Shown here piece by piece: positions 13,615 to 24,860 of a stretch of 64,000 bases of DNA. Source of the stretch: Crocodylus rhombifer. Taxonomy: Eukaryota; Chordata; Crocodylia; Crocodylidae. Positions within the stretch are counted from its first letter, which is position 1; the number at the start of each line of letters is the position of its first letter. The DNA lies in NCBI GenBank assembly GCA_038503035.1, contig JAVSML010024710.1:186001-250000 (forward strand). The letters run 5' to 3'. The position numbers and the translations under genes were made by a program. The notes under the pieces are model-generated. The model made no database searches. It was not told the origin of the DNA and saw only the letters and a list, made by a program, of their open reading frames with translations.

Positions 13615-14950
13615 CCCCTCTACCCACAATGCAGAGGTGGGGGAGAATAGGCTGGATGGCCAGTGAGCTCACTCCTGGGCACTCAGCTTGAGAATCTTTG
13701 GAGAACAGAGAGCAAGATGCATGCAGCAATTCCTGCTCTCCCACCCCCAGCTGAAGAACAGTGCCATCGGACACCTTTACTACTATTTTGAAGTGCTCCC
13801 AGAGGAGTAAAGTTTGCATGGAACCAATATTCAAAGGTCTCCAGAATTCAGAGCATTTCAACTGTAAATCTGTCCCGAACTTTAAATGAACTGTCCATAA
13901 AAGCCACAAGGCTACAGTCATGGTTATGCGTGATACATTGCATATCTTTCTTCAGCGTCCTTCAGTATACAGTATTATTAGTAATTTTTGCTATCTTTTG
14001 AATAGGTCTGTATATTATCCCAGCAAAGCTATGATGGTGGGAGCCAAATCTTCCATAGTAAGACAACATATATATTAGAGGTTGTGGGAGGCTGGTGGCA
14101 TGCCGCCTGGAACTGAGTTGTCTCTCTGCTGGAATTGGTTGTGTTCTGTCCCTAGGAAAAATCTCCTCCCATGCCTTGATGTTAGAGAGAGAGGTGCCAA
14201 AACAGTTCTGGGAGACAAAAGGATCAGTTAAAGGGCTCAAGATATGGGCTTATCTTTGCAGGGATCCACCATCCCCATACCCTGCCCTAAACACACCAGA
14301 TGTTCCAGGAGTGTTATTACTCACCTATGATACTGAGAGCTCCAGTCTCAGTCTTATGGACTCCTCTGACAAGGGCTCCTCCTCTAAGTCAGCTGCTTGT
14401 CTCATTCTTCCTTGCACAGGTCCCAAGGCAGTCACTTCTTAGTTCTAATTCTGCCCTTAACCTTCAGGGTTGGGATAGACTTACCCCACCCTGTAGTGTA
14501 ATCTCGTCCATATCTCTTTTCTCCTCTAGGATTCCGAAAAGGTTATCTTCACTCCTCAGGACTGAACTCACCAATGAAGCAGTCTCCTCCGTCTCTTTAC
14601 TGGTTCTCACCAGGTACTTTGGGGACCGAGGCTTTCCTCCAAACCCCAGAGTCAGTTCCTCCTCTCGTCACCTTCTCTGTCTTCTCCCTGTTCCCCTCTT
14701 CTTCCATTTGACCTCAGACACTTTCTCAGTATCCCCTTAAATGTCCCCTCCTGGCTGGCTGAGCTCACTGTAGCAGCATGCGATTCGCTGCCTTTCTGAC
14801 CCAGATGTCTCCCCTTTAACTTTTTGGCACAGCTCTTTTCTTTTCCTTTGACAGTGTCATTTTCCCTATCCCGGGCTCGAACACAGGCAGCTGGGTTTGC
14901 TGCAGCAGCCTTTGAACTGCCACAGGCCCAGCTGTTTCCCTTAACTACTC
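13615..14950. other. Intronic sequence, nothing recognised
   Basis: The spacer between two CR1 copies. Open frames at 14095-14740 have no recognisable similarity. Confidence 0.4.
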
Positions 14951-15366
14951 AGGGTGCAGCATCAGGGTGCGGAGAGGATCCCACAGCTCCTCTGCCCACA
15001 GACCACTACCCCATGCTCCTTATTCACGTGGGCACCAATGACACGGCTCGGAGCACCCCCAGCCAGGTCATGAGGCGCTACAGGGAGTTGGGAGCGGGGC
15101 TTAGGGGTCTGGGAGCTCAGGTGGTGTTTTCGTTGATCCTCCCAGTCTCGGGCTATGGGCTGAGGAGGGAGAGGAGGATCCACACAGTGAACCAAAGACT
15201 GCGGAGCTGGTGTCATCGGGAAGACTTTGGCTTCCACGACCACAGCCCGGTCTTTGGCAAGAGAGGCAGCGAGCTGCTGGGAAGAGATGGCCTCCACCTC
15301 TCTCCCCTGGGGAAGAGGCTCTTCTCAGCCAGGCTGGCTGACCTGCTCCACCGGGCTTTAAACTAA
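14824..15366 (+). pseudogene. CR1 ORF1 esterase-domain remnant
   Basis: The 180-codon frame ends at a stop at 15364. Its C-terminal two thirds carry LLIHVGTNDTA (SGNH block III, GxND) and GRDGLHLSPLGKRL (block V, DxxH), the Asn and Asp/His signatures of the esterase domain in CR1 ORF1. The first ~50 codons look unrelated to CR1 and probably belong to flanking DNA, so the true element boundary is near 14960-14985. The N-terminal part of ORF1, including the nucleophile Ser block, is missing. Confidence 0.8.
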
Positions 15367-15509
15367 GCCCGCTGGGGGATGGGGGGATTACTGCCACTGC
15401 TGGCCCGCGGAGCAACCCTTGCAAAGCCAGCAGACCAAGGCACTTAAGGGAGCCCACCCCTGCCCCAGCCCTGGCACAATCTGTGGGCAAGGCAAGAGCC
15501 CCTAAGGGC

Positions 15510-16364
15510 ACACTTGCCTGCCTGTACACTAATGCCAGGAGCCTGGGCACAAGCAGGAGGAGCTCGTCCTCCTGCTCAGTGCAAAGAATTATGACGTCAT
15601 TGGGATAACGGAGACTGGACCATGACTGGACCATGGGTATAGAGGGCTATACCCTGTACAGGAGGGATCGTGTTGACAAAAGGGGCGGGGGTGTAGCTCC
15701 CTATGTGAAGGAAAGCTACATGTCCCTAAAAGCTGATGTTGGCGACCAACACGGACAGCTAGAGACCCTCTGGGTAAAAATTCGTGGGGAATACGGCACA
15801 GGGGACACAATGGTGGGAGTCTACTACAGACCTCCCACTCAAAGTCCCGAGCTTGACCAGGAGTTCGCCCGGGAACTGACTGAGGCCGCTTGCTCCAGCA
15901 CCTTGGTTGTCATGGGTGACTTCAATTACCTGGACATCTCCTGGGAAGATCACTCAGCAAAATCCGAGCGGTCGCAAAGCTTTCTCTCGTGCGTGGATGA
16001 CCTCTACCTGACTCAAGAAGTCTATGGGCCGATGAGAGGCAAAGCGTTGCTTGACCTGGTACTGGCTACGGGGGACGACCTAATCAGCGACCTAGTGATC
16101 AATGGGAAGCTGGGTGACAACGACCACAAGCTGATCACCTTCACCATCCACCGTAAAGCTGGCAAGTCAGTCAGCAACACAGAAGTCCTTGACTTCAGAA
16201 AAGCCAACTTTGACAAGCTCAAGAGGCTAGTCGGTCAGGCCCTTAGGGACCATGACCCCAGGGAGTTGGGAGTTCAAGAAGAGTGGTTGCTTCTCAAGGA
16301 AGCGATCCTCAATGCACAAGCTAAATCTATTCCAACACGGAGGAAAGGCAGCAAGAAGGCATAG
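15510..16364 (+). pseudogene. CR1 ORF2 endonuclease-domain remnant
   Basis: The domain begins in an earlier frame (CLYTNARSLG, about 15514-15543) and continues at 15633 as GYTLYRRDRVDKRGGGV. VVMGDFNYLDISWEDH holds the GDFN motif, and GDNDHKLITF the DH pair, of the apurinic/apyrimidinic-endonuclease-like fold that nicks target DNA. A deletion near 15605-15632 removes the residues after ITET and shifts the frame. The last stop is at about 16362, with the linker resuming near 16400. Confidence 0.83.
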
Positions 16365-16436
16365 CAGCCTTCCTGGCTCTCTAGGGACCTAGCGGACCTC
16401 CTGCGGCTAAAAAGGAAAGCCTACAAAGGACGGAGG

Positions 16437-18214
16437 ATGAGATTCACCTCCAAGGAGGATTATTCTGCGCTGGTCCAGTCCTGCAGGGAGCAAACCAGGA
16501 AAGCCAAGGCTGCAACTGAACTCCAACTAGCTTCAAGCATCAAGGACAACAAAAGGTCCTTTTTCAGATATGTGGGGAGCCGGAGGAAAAGCAAGGGCAA
16601 CGTTGGACCCCTGCTAAACCAGATGGGGCAACTGGCAACTGACGCCCAGGAAAAAGCCAACCTATTAAATAGGTACTTTGCGTCAGTCTTTCATCAGTCC
16701 CATGGGACGCCCATGCCTGCTATGGGGCAGGGAGATCCGGGTGATGGGGATCCCCTACCCTCCATAAATGCTGACCTCGTGAAGGAACACCTTGAGAAGC
16801 TGGATACCTTCAAGTCAGCCGGCCCTGACAATCTGCACCCCAGGGTACTCAAGGAGCTGGCGAGCATCATAGCCCAGCCCCTGGCACGGATCTTTGAAAA
16901 CTCCTGGCGCTCTGGTGTAGTGCCCGAAGACTGGAAGAAGGCCAATGTGGTGCCGATCTTCAAGAAAGGGAGGAGAGTGGATCCGGCTAACTACAGGCCC
17001 ATTAGCCTGACTTCTATCCTGGGGAAGATCTTAGAAAAGTTTATTAAGGAGGCCATCCTTGAGGGACTGGCCCAGGCTAACATCCTAAGGGATAGCCAGC
17101 ACAGGTTTGTTGCGGGTAGGTCTTGTTTGACCAATCTCATTTCCTTCTATGACCAGGTGACCTATCACCTGGACCAGGGAGAAGAGATTGATGATATCTT
17201 GACTTCAAAAAAGCTTTTGATCTGGTATCCCATGATCACCTCTTGCCCAAACTGGCCTTGGCTCCATCACGATCCGCTGGCTGGGAAATTGGCTCCATGG
17301 TCGGACCCAGATGGTTGTGATTGATGGCAGTCACTCATCGTGGTGCCCTGTGACCAGTGGGGTCCCTCAAGGCTCTGTCCTTGGACCCATACTGTTCAAC
17401 ATCTTCATTAATGATGTGGACATTGGAGTCAGGAGTGGACTGGCCAAGTTCGCCAATGACACCAAACTTTGGGGCAAAGCATCCACGCCAGAAGATAGGC
17501 GGGTGATCCGGACTGACCTGGACAAGCTCAGAAAACGGGCAGATGAGAACCTGATGGTGTTTAACACCGAAAAATGCAAGGTTCTCCACCTGGGGAGGAA
17601 AAACCTGCAGCATCCTTATAGGCTCGGCAGTGCTATGCTGGCTAGCACTACAGAAGAAAGAGACTTGGGGGTCATCATTGACCACAAGATGAACATGAGC
17701 CTCCAATGCGATGCTGCGGCTAATAAAGTGACCAAAATGCTGGCTTGCATCCATAGATGCTTCTCAAGCAAATCCCGGGACGTCATTCTCCCCTTGTACT
17801 CGGCCTTGGTGAGGCCGCAGCTGGAGTACTGCGTCCAGTTTTGGGCTCCATAATTCAAAAAAGGATGTGGAGAAGCTTGAGAGAGTCCAGAGGAGAGCCA
17901 CGCGCATGATCAGAGGTCAGGAAAACAGATCTTACGATGATAGGCTGAGAGACATGGGACTCTTTAGCCTGGAAAAGCGCAGGCTCAGGGGTGATCTGAT
18001 GGCCACCTATAAGTTTATCAGGGGTGACCACCAGGATCTGGGGGAACGTTTGTTCACCAGAGCGCCCCAAGGGATGACGAGGTCGAACGGTCACAAACTC
18101 CTGCAAGATCGTTTCAGGCTGGACATAAGGAAGAATTTCTTTACTGTCCGAGCCCCCAAGGTCTGGAACAATCTGCCAGCGGAGGTGGTTCAAGCACCTA
18201 CACTTCAAGAGTAA
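16437..18214 (+). pseudogene. CR1 ORF2 reverse-transcriptase remnant
   Basis: The first frame (16437-17324) holds FKSAGPDNLHPRVLKEL, NVVPIFKKGRRVDPANYRPI and VAGRSCLTNLISF. A one-base loss near 17200 breaks the motif with the first catalytic Asp. The second frame (17311-17853) has [14 protein letters not shown], then FANDTKLWG at 17449-17460, where a catalytic Asp of FADD is Asn. A stop at 17851 and another shift lead to 17867-18214 with the C-terminal LERVQRRATRMIRGQ region. The enzyme cannot be active. Confidence 0.9.
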
Positions 18215-18470
18215 ACACCTTCAAGAGTAAATTGGATGCTTATCTTGCTGGGATCCTATGACCCCAGCTGACTTCCTGCCCTTTGGGCTGGGGGCTGGAC
18301 TCGATGATCTCCTGAGGTCTCTTCCAGCCCTGATGTCTACGAAATCCATGAAATTTATTAAATCTTTCCCTCCCTGGGTCACTGTGGTTTCCTCAGCATC
18401 TTCCAGTAAGTTTCTTTTCTTTGTTCTAACAGTCTTGTTCATGTGGCAGGCTGCTTCAGCCACCCTGTCA

Positions 18471-19539
18471 CAGAGATGCATCAATATATCGGATCATATC
18501 ATATCAGCACCAATAAAAGGAAAACTGACATCATTGGCAATCAGCTTCGGCTGATGTGGTTTGGCTGATAATGTCACCAATAAATGCCACATGCATGCGC
18601 AGAGATGCAGCATGCACATGACCAGGAATGCAGCTTGGCAGCTTGGAGAGCAGCATCCAGCCAGTAAGTCTGTGGAGGGAAGGGGAATGGAGGTGCAGAT
18701 TGAGGCCCCTGCAGTAAAGGAGGAAATGGGGAAGAGGCAGGGGCAGACACTGCACAGCCAGGGCAGGGCAGGGCAGAGAACAGAGCTGCAGGTGGCTCAT
18801 CTGGGGTGCAGGGGGGGCAGAGGGGGTGACTCCCTGCTGTTGCATGCACATGTCTCCAGGGATGCATGGGGGGCATGTGCCTCCTACATTTGTGTGCAGG
18901 GGCAAGAGTGGGCTGCCCACTGTGGGCTCAGAGCCAGGGACTACGCCAGCTTCTTCCTGGCAGGGGTTTGGGCCAGGGCTGCACTCAGGGTGGGGAGGGG
19001 AGAGGTGGGGCAGGCAGTGGTGACACTGGGAGAGCTATGACAAAGTTTGGGGTGGCTGTAGCCCACCCCACAGCCCCTGCCTCCCAGCATTGCCTCCACT
19101 CACCCTGCCCCCACCCAATCTGAACACAGCCCCAGATGGGCCCCCCCACTGGGAAGAAGCCAGGACAGCCCCCAGCCCTGAGCCTGCAGAGAACAGCCTG
19201 CCCTTGCTCCATGTACAGATCCAGGGGGCACATGCCCCCCATGCCTCACCCGAGGGTGCACATAGTGGTGGGAGCCACCCCCCCAATGAGCCACCCAGGG
19301 CTCCATCCCAGTTGGGTAGTACCCACCCCTGTCCCTGCCCCACTCCCTCCCTCACCATGGGGGCCTCAATCTGCCCCCCACCACACACTCCTTCCCTCCC
19401 CACAACAGACTTAGCAGCCAAATGCTGTTCTCCAAGCTGCCGGGTGCATATTGGCTATCAGATTGGTATTGGCCAATATGACTGGTTAATAATCACCCAT
19501 CGGTATCAGTCAAAAAAAAACTTTATTGGTACACCCCTA
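18471..19539. mobile_element. Long foldback hAT-like element
   Basis: The ends CAGAGATGCATCAATA and (reverse complement of the right end) TAGGGGTGTACCAATAAAG are homologous inverted termini. The two halves mirror each other almost throughout: GCAGATTGAGGCCCC at about 18695 pairs with its complement near 19360, and GGGGGGCATGTGCC near 18868 pairs with a segment near 19235. The arms are about 500 bp around a centre near 19030-19085. That is why similar reading frames appear on both strands. A terminus of the same family lies at 54611-54655. No transposase. Confidence 0.78.
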
Positions 19540-20580
19540 ATATATATAATTCCCAGACCTCAAACAGGCTTTTTGTACTGCAAAACAGCTAAAATGTCAC
19601 TCTTACTTTTCTGTTATATACCAAAGCAAAATGAATCTTTTCACTATAGACACAGGAAGCGCACTGCTTGTTTTCAAGAACATCTGCCTATCCCATCAGA
19701 TCTGTTTGGTTGCCATGCAGAGGGAAGGATGGTCTTGTGGTTGAAAGAATGGATTAGGACATAGGAGAAGTGAGTTAAATTCTTGACTCAGCAGCAGACT
19801 TTCTATACAAACTTGGTCTTAACCTGTCCTGTCTCAGGTGCCTCTCAGATAAATGAGGATAACATTCTATTTTGCATAGATGTTATGAGGATATATCCAT
19901 TATTGAAAATTTTACAGATACAACAGTGACAAGGACTATTAAGTATCATACAGATAACAGAGTACTCTGTTTACCGTTTCAGTATTTACCTCCACTGAGT
20001 AAGCCATTAGCATGCCAGCAGAAAAGGCTTTGCCTGGTAAATATAAAGTGCAATTGGTCTCATCACTGGAACCATTCACTGTGTTTATGTTTTTCTTTAA
20101 CTGATGTGAGTAGAAAAATGGTTACAGTAGCAGAAAATTCTGCTTATTTGCCCAAGTGTTGGATAATGTCTATTTTCTTGTCTACATTTCCAGTTTTCAG
20201 GCAGCCACGGAAGTTAAACATCTGCTCCAAGTTTCTGGCACCCATGCTTGTTTGATTATTCAGCATGTGGTTTCCTTTCACATGCATCTGTGTGTGGTTA
20301 AATCACGGGCATTTAAGATTTCTTGACCTTCTTTCTTATAATTCTGCCTCTTCTGCTACTTTGCAAGTTCCTGTGGCTTTTTGTAATGTTCAAAGTCTCT
20401 CTGCAAAAGCTTAGAGACCTCATCAATACAGTCCACTAGCAGTTTATCCCTAATCAAGGAAACTCTTAAGGCAGGGTACACAACCATTTTACTGCTCCTA
20501 GGCTGGACCTTGTGACCCCATCCCCTGCCACAGGCAGAAAATATCCACCTTCCCAGAGAACTCACATTTCCTGTACTTAC
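19540..20580. other. AT-rich intronic sequence
   Basis: No supported exon or repeat. A minus-strand open frame at 20356-20565 was considered and not accepted. Confidence 0.45.
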
Positions 20581-20589
20581 CCTTCATTA

Positions 20590-22330
20590 TCTCAGACCAT
20601 GAGCGGTCAGGTATGCAAGTCACCTAGGGCCAGAAGAAACAACCAAGATCCAAAAGAAGCATGCAGAGTCCAAATGTAGGGAAGCCAGAAGCCAAAAGAT
20701 TTGTCTGAGAAGCCAAGTCAGAGATCCAGAGGGTCGAGCAGAACACAGCGTCAGGAAACTAGCCGGGTCAGGTATCTGGGCCATCAAACCAGGGTCAGGT
20801 CAGGGAGCCAAAGGGTCAGGTCAAACTCAGGTCCATAGGTAAACTAGCTGGAAAGCCAGGTGTGTGGCTAGGCACAAATGGATGGTTCTGGCCACCTGTG
20901 TCTGCCTCAGTGCTTCCTTTGCTGAGGAAGTGGCAGACCAGAATGAGCAGCTGCACCAGTAGACCAAGGCCCCAGGTTCAAGGGAAAGGCCTGGTACTGT
21001 TTGCCACAGATACCAACCCTGTCTGCTGCAAGGGGAAGTGCAGGCATGACAGCAGAGCAAAGAGGGTTTTGAAGGAGGCAGCTGAGGGGAGGGGAGGGGA
21101 GAGAAAGGGAGGCTTGGCAAAACCGCAATTCCCTGATGTCACCCTGGGCTAGGTCAGACTTTTCCAAATCTGATCCAATATCTTCATGGGCCAGACCCAG
21201 CCTACCGGCTGTAGGTTGCCAACCCCAACTTAGGAGACAAAAATAGCAAAACTAACTCTTGAGCCTCCAATATGACATCCTTCAGTACTTGTGTGTGTCT
21301 TTTGCTCTCCCCTAAATGGAAAGAATCTCTCCCAGTCTTCATTTTCCTTGGAGTATGGTAGTGTTAGTTCTTTTCAACATCATTGTAAGGACCTGGTCAT
21401 AGGTGGTCTGGTCTAGTGGGCAGGCACTAGGGAATGGGCTAGATGCAGGAGCTGGGGTATTCTGAGCAACACAGGGTGACTGGAGACCAAGACAAAGTTA
21501 CTATGTCATAGAGAGAATTCCAGACGCAAATTCCACAACACAAGGCTGAGTTAGGGATCTGGAGTCAGGGACTAAGGTACCAAAGCTAAGCACTTCAAAA
21601 AAGATGCGGAGAATCTTGAAAGGGTCCAGAGAAGGGCCACAAGAATGATTAAGGGCCTGGAGGACAAACCCTATGAGGAAAGACTAAGGGATCTGGGACT
21701 GTTAAGCCAGGGGACGAGAAGACTGAGGGGGAGCTTAGTGGCCATCTATAAGTATGTAAGGGGTGAATATCAGGAGCTGGGAGAAAAACTGTTCACTAGG
21801 GTGCCCCAGAGGAGGAGTAGCAATGGCCATAAACTGTTAGAGGATGGTTACAGCTTGGATTAAAGGAAGAATTTCTTTACAGTCAGGGTGACCAGGATCT
21901 GGAACAGACTTCCCAAGGAGGTGGTACAGTCCCCAACCTTGGAAGTCTTCAAGAGGAGACAGGACAGACACTTTGCTGGGATCATTCAATCTCAGCAGTA
22001 TTCCTGCTCAGAGCAGGGGGGTTGGACTCAATGATCTTTCAAGGTCACTTCCAGCCCTTAATTTCTATGATTGCTCCTGGACTCTGGCTTTTGGAAAAGT
22101 CAAACAGGGTCAGAAGTCAGAAAACCAAAAGATCTGGAGAGACTACCACAACAGACCTACAGGCACAAATGCTGGCTGGCCTGCTGTTTGCTGTCATGAG
22201 TGGACCTAAATGGGGAGGCTACTATAACCCAGGAGTCAATCAATAGGCCCCAAAACGGTCAGCTGTTTCATCAGCCAGGGTGGGGCTACCAGGTGGAGCC
22301 TTTGGCAGATTTTGCCAGCTGGACAATTAG
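20590..22330. repeat. Interspersed repeat of AG-rich type, interrupted by CR1 copy 4
   Basis: The segments 20590-21230, 21400-21595 and 22072-22330 share recurring AGTCCA/AGCCAGAAG, GGGTCAGG and GGGTCAGGTC motifs. They look like decayed LTR-like or satellite-derived repeats. CR1 copy 4 sits within this block. I could not define termini. Confidence 0.35.
21592..22068 (+). mobile_element. CR1 3'-end fragment, copy 4
   Basis: Starts at CACTTCAAAAAAGATGCGGAGAA and encodes ERVQRRATRMIKGLEDKPYE, then IYKYVRGEYQELGEKLFTR and the NGHKLLEDGYSLD segment, with a stop at about 21861. It ends with GGACTCAATGATCTTTC and AATTTCTATGATT, the CR1 3' end. About 475 bp, 5'-truncated, antisense to RAB31. Confidence 0.88.
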
Positions 22331-22383
22331 CCCTCTTAGGGCCTGTGGGTAGGGCTCCATGAAGTTATACAGCTGCACTATCC

Positions 22384-22685
22384 CAGTGGTTCTCAACCTT
22401 TTTAGACTCAAGACACCCCATGTAAAATGTCAGCTCTTAGTTTTTACTTGTTTTTTGACTACAGAAAGACAATAGGAGCAATTCTTCTGTTGCAAAGAAC
22501 TCAGGAAGACCACAACAGGGCAGAATGTTTTTGACAGTACAGATTCTTATTTGAAATCTCTGGGTTTATCATGTGAATCATGTCTGCACACTTAACAGTG
22601 TTATCATTGTATGACACCCCGTGGCACCCTTGAAAGGATCCCAAAGCACCCCAGGGTGCAATGGCCCCCTGGCTGAGAAGCACTG
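22384..22685. mobile_element. hAT MITE (CAGTGGTTCTCAACC family)
   Basis: CAGTGGTTCTCAACCTTTTT at the left faces GGCTGAGAAGCACTG at the right. The flanks are CACTATCC (22376-22383) and CTCTGTCC (22686-22693), an 8-bp duplication at 6/8. The 302-bp length and CACCCC-rich interior are typical of this common vertebrate MITE class. Confidence 0.8.
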
Positions 22686-22689
22686 CTCT

Positions 22690-23430
22690 GTCCTAACATT
22701 GCCCATGGTTCTATTAAAATAATAGCCAGATACTTCAAATAGAACTGAGACTTTATTGTGCTACAAGCAAATATAGAGAGATGGTCCCTGCAAGCACTTA
22801 AAATCTAAGGGAAACAAAAGAAATGAGTGTGGAGATAGCAAATCAGATTCCTTCACATTTCATATACATACATAAATTTGCACTTGTCTGACGATTATAA
22901 AAATAAAAAGAAGTAAATACCAACTGTACCACTGATTCCTCAAGCCATTGGAACTTCAACTATTTTATCGTCTTATCAAACTCTGTAATACTCATGAGTG
23001 ACAGCTGAAAACTACTGAAAATGTCTGAGGCCTGGATAGAAGCCAGTTAAAAAAATAATTTTCCTATTAGTGTTCATTGTCTACATATATGCAACTACAT
23101 AGAGCCAAAATCTCTACTAAAAATTTATTGAGGTAGTTACTTCAGACTGTGCTAAAATTTTAAATGAGGCACCTGTTTCAAGCTGCCCAGTGCTTGCATG
23201 ACATATGTGGAAGGCCTGTAGATAGAACTGTTTGAAAGTCTACTAGTCCAGAGATGTATTCCTTTACTAGTATCTGGCCCATGAACACTTCTCATAATCC
23301 AAACAGTAGAAATGGGGTAAAAAGAGCCAGTGACTGATTTGGATTTATAGAAATGAGAAAAGGAAGAAATCCGCCCATAGGTTAAAAAAAAAAAAAATGA
23401 ACCCAGCTAAAGCAGCAGCAAAGAAGACAG
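22690..23430. other. AT-rich intronic sequence
   Basis: Unique-looking, with a 13-14 A run near 23383. No supported gene or element. Confidence 0.5.
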
Positions 23431-23436
23431 AAGGAA

Positions 23437-23710
23437 CACGGCGCACCTATACACATGATTAATCCCTGCTCTGATGTGTTCTAGTTCTAATTAGAATGCG
23501 TCGGAGCAGACTCAATTATTCGAGTTTGCTGGAGCATGCTAATTAGCACACTCCAGCAGTCTCGCCATTACATGTATTCAGTGTTATTGAATGAGCTTTA
23601 GTTAAAGCAGGCCATCCATCATTTCAAAGTGTGGGATGCTGCATACGTGAGATGCTGCAGTCACTTTAATTAAGGCGGTTTCTGAGAGCTGCTCTAATTA
23701 AAGTGCCCAC
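23437..23710. repeat. Palindrome-rich MITE-like repeat
   Basis: GGCGCACCTATACACATG at the left resembles the CAGGGCGCATCTACACATG termini. The body has inverted pairs such as GCTGGAGCATGCTAATTAG against GCACACTCCAGC. GCTTTAGTTAAAGCA and GAGATGCTGCA blocks are shared with 29075-29270, so the family has at least two copies here. Confidence 0.5.
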
Positions 23711-24091
23711 CCTGAGCTCCTCCTCCTCCAACATCTCAAAAAGCATCAATGCATGCTGTGGAGGAGCACCTTTGAGGTGCTTGCCACATGACAGGGGCTG
23801 CAGTACACTGGGACAAAGCCAGCAGAGAAGGCAGCCAAGTGAAGTCCCCAAATGTCATTCTAAGAGGGTAGGTTTGTGGCAGAGCACCTTTGGGGGTGCT
23901 TGCCACTTGAGGGCTTTCACAAGCTCTGAGGGGAGCCTACTTTGGACAAGCAGCAGTGGAAACCTCCCCCAGGAACTATTTTAAGGGGGAAGTTATGTGG
24001 CAGGGCACTGTTGGTGCCTGCCACTTTAAGAGCGGAACCAAGCAGCCAGCAGGTGCTTGATTGCATCCGCCATTTTAGATCTCTGGCCACC

Positions 24092-24099
24092 TATATAAA
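24092..24099 (+). promoter_or_regulatory. TATA box in LTR-like element
   Basis: TATATAAA sits about 25-30 bp upstream of GCAGTTTGCTGCTGG and downstream of three repeated palindromes, a promoter-like arrangement. It reads on the plus strand, opposite to RAB31. Confidence 0.4.
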
Positions 24100-24539
24100 C
24101 AGAGCAGTTTGCTGCTGGCAGGTCAGGCAGTAACATGGCCTGGCTGCATGCAACATCGTGGAGGTAAGGGAGGAGCTGTAGGGGATGGTCTGGAGGCTCC
24201 TGGTCCTGGGCATGACCTAAAATGGCACCCTGCCAGGAATGGGTGGCCTGGTGGGGCTCCCAGTGCTGCGGGAGCCCCCAGGAAATGCCAGGCCAGTAAC
24301 CACCCCGGTGAAAGGTGGGTAGGGGTGCCTTAACCACAGCCCTCACCTTTGGGTGGGTCACGTAACATCAGAGGTAGTGGGGCCAGGCATAGCTGTGGCC
24401 ACCGAAGCCCTGTGGGGTGCAAGACCCTGAGGAACGAGAGTGGGGGCCAGGCAAGGCATCCCTGTGGGGTGTAGGACCCCAAGGAAAGGTAATTGGGGCC
24501 AGGCACAGCTACAGCCACCTAAGCCCACCGGGGAAGAAA

Positions 24540-24860
24540 GCCCCATGGCCCCAGTGAGGAGGCAGTATGGAGCCCCAGTGAGCAGGGCAGAGATGAGTAG
24601 CCCCAGTGAGGGGGCAGCCCCAATAAGGGGGTGGTGTGGAGCCCCAGTGAGGAGGAAGAAATGAGGACCCCAGTGAGGAGGTGGCCCCAGTGAGGGGGCA
24701 GTATGGAGCCCCAGTGAGGGAGCGAAGATGAGGAGCCCCAGTGAGGGGGCAGCCCCAATAAGGGGGTGGTGTGGAGCCCCAGTGAGGGGGAAGAAATGAG
24801 GACCCCAGTGAGGAGGTAGCCCCAGTGAGGGGGCAAAGATGAGGAGCCCCAGTGCGGGGG
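24540..24860. repeat. Minisatellite with 135-bp higher-order unit
   Basis: The basic unit is CCCCAGTGAGGGGGCAG-like, about 18-25 bp. A larger unit repeats with a 135-bp period: AGCCCCAATAAGGGGGTGG occurs at 24616 and again at 24751, with the intervening variants in the same order. About 2.3 higher-order copies. Confidence 0.85.

Larger units (their letters stand above)
14960..18360 (+). mobile_element. CR1 LINE, longest copy (ORF1 esterase, EN, RT, 3' end), copy 3
   Basis: In order: the C-terminal part of the ORF1 SGNH/esterase domain (about 14985-15366), a short inter-ORF region, the ORF2 apurinic-type endonuclease (about 15510-16364), the linker and reverse transcriptase (16437-17853), the C-terminal region (17867-18214), and the 3' end to about 18360 (CTACGAAATCCATGAAAT). 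The 5' end is truncated and frames are broken in several places. It is the fullest CR1 here and the best copy for subfamily assignment. It lies antisense to RAB31. Confidence 0.92.

Noticed and set aside
20356..20565. A minus-strand 69-codon frame with a helical-looking C-terminus (LLVDCIDEVSKLLQRDFEHY)
   Set aside because: No family recognised, no splice sites framing it convincingly, and it lies beside interspersed repeat sequence. Possibly a decayed element remnant, but not supportable.
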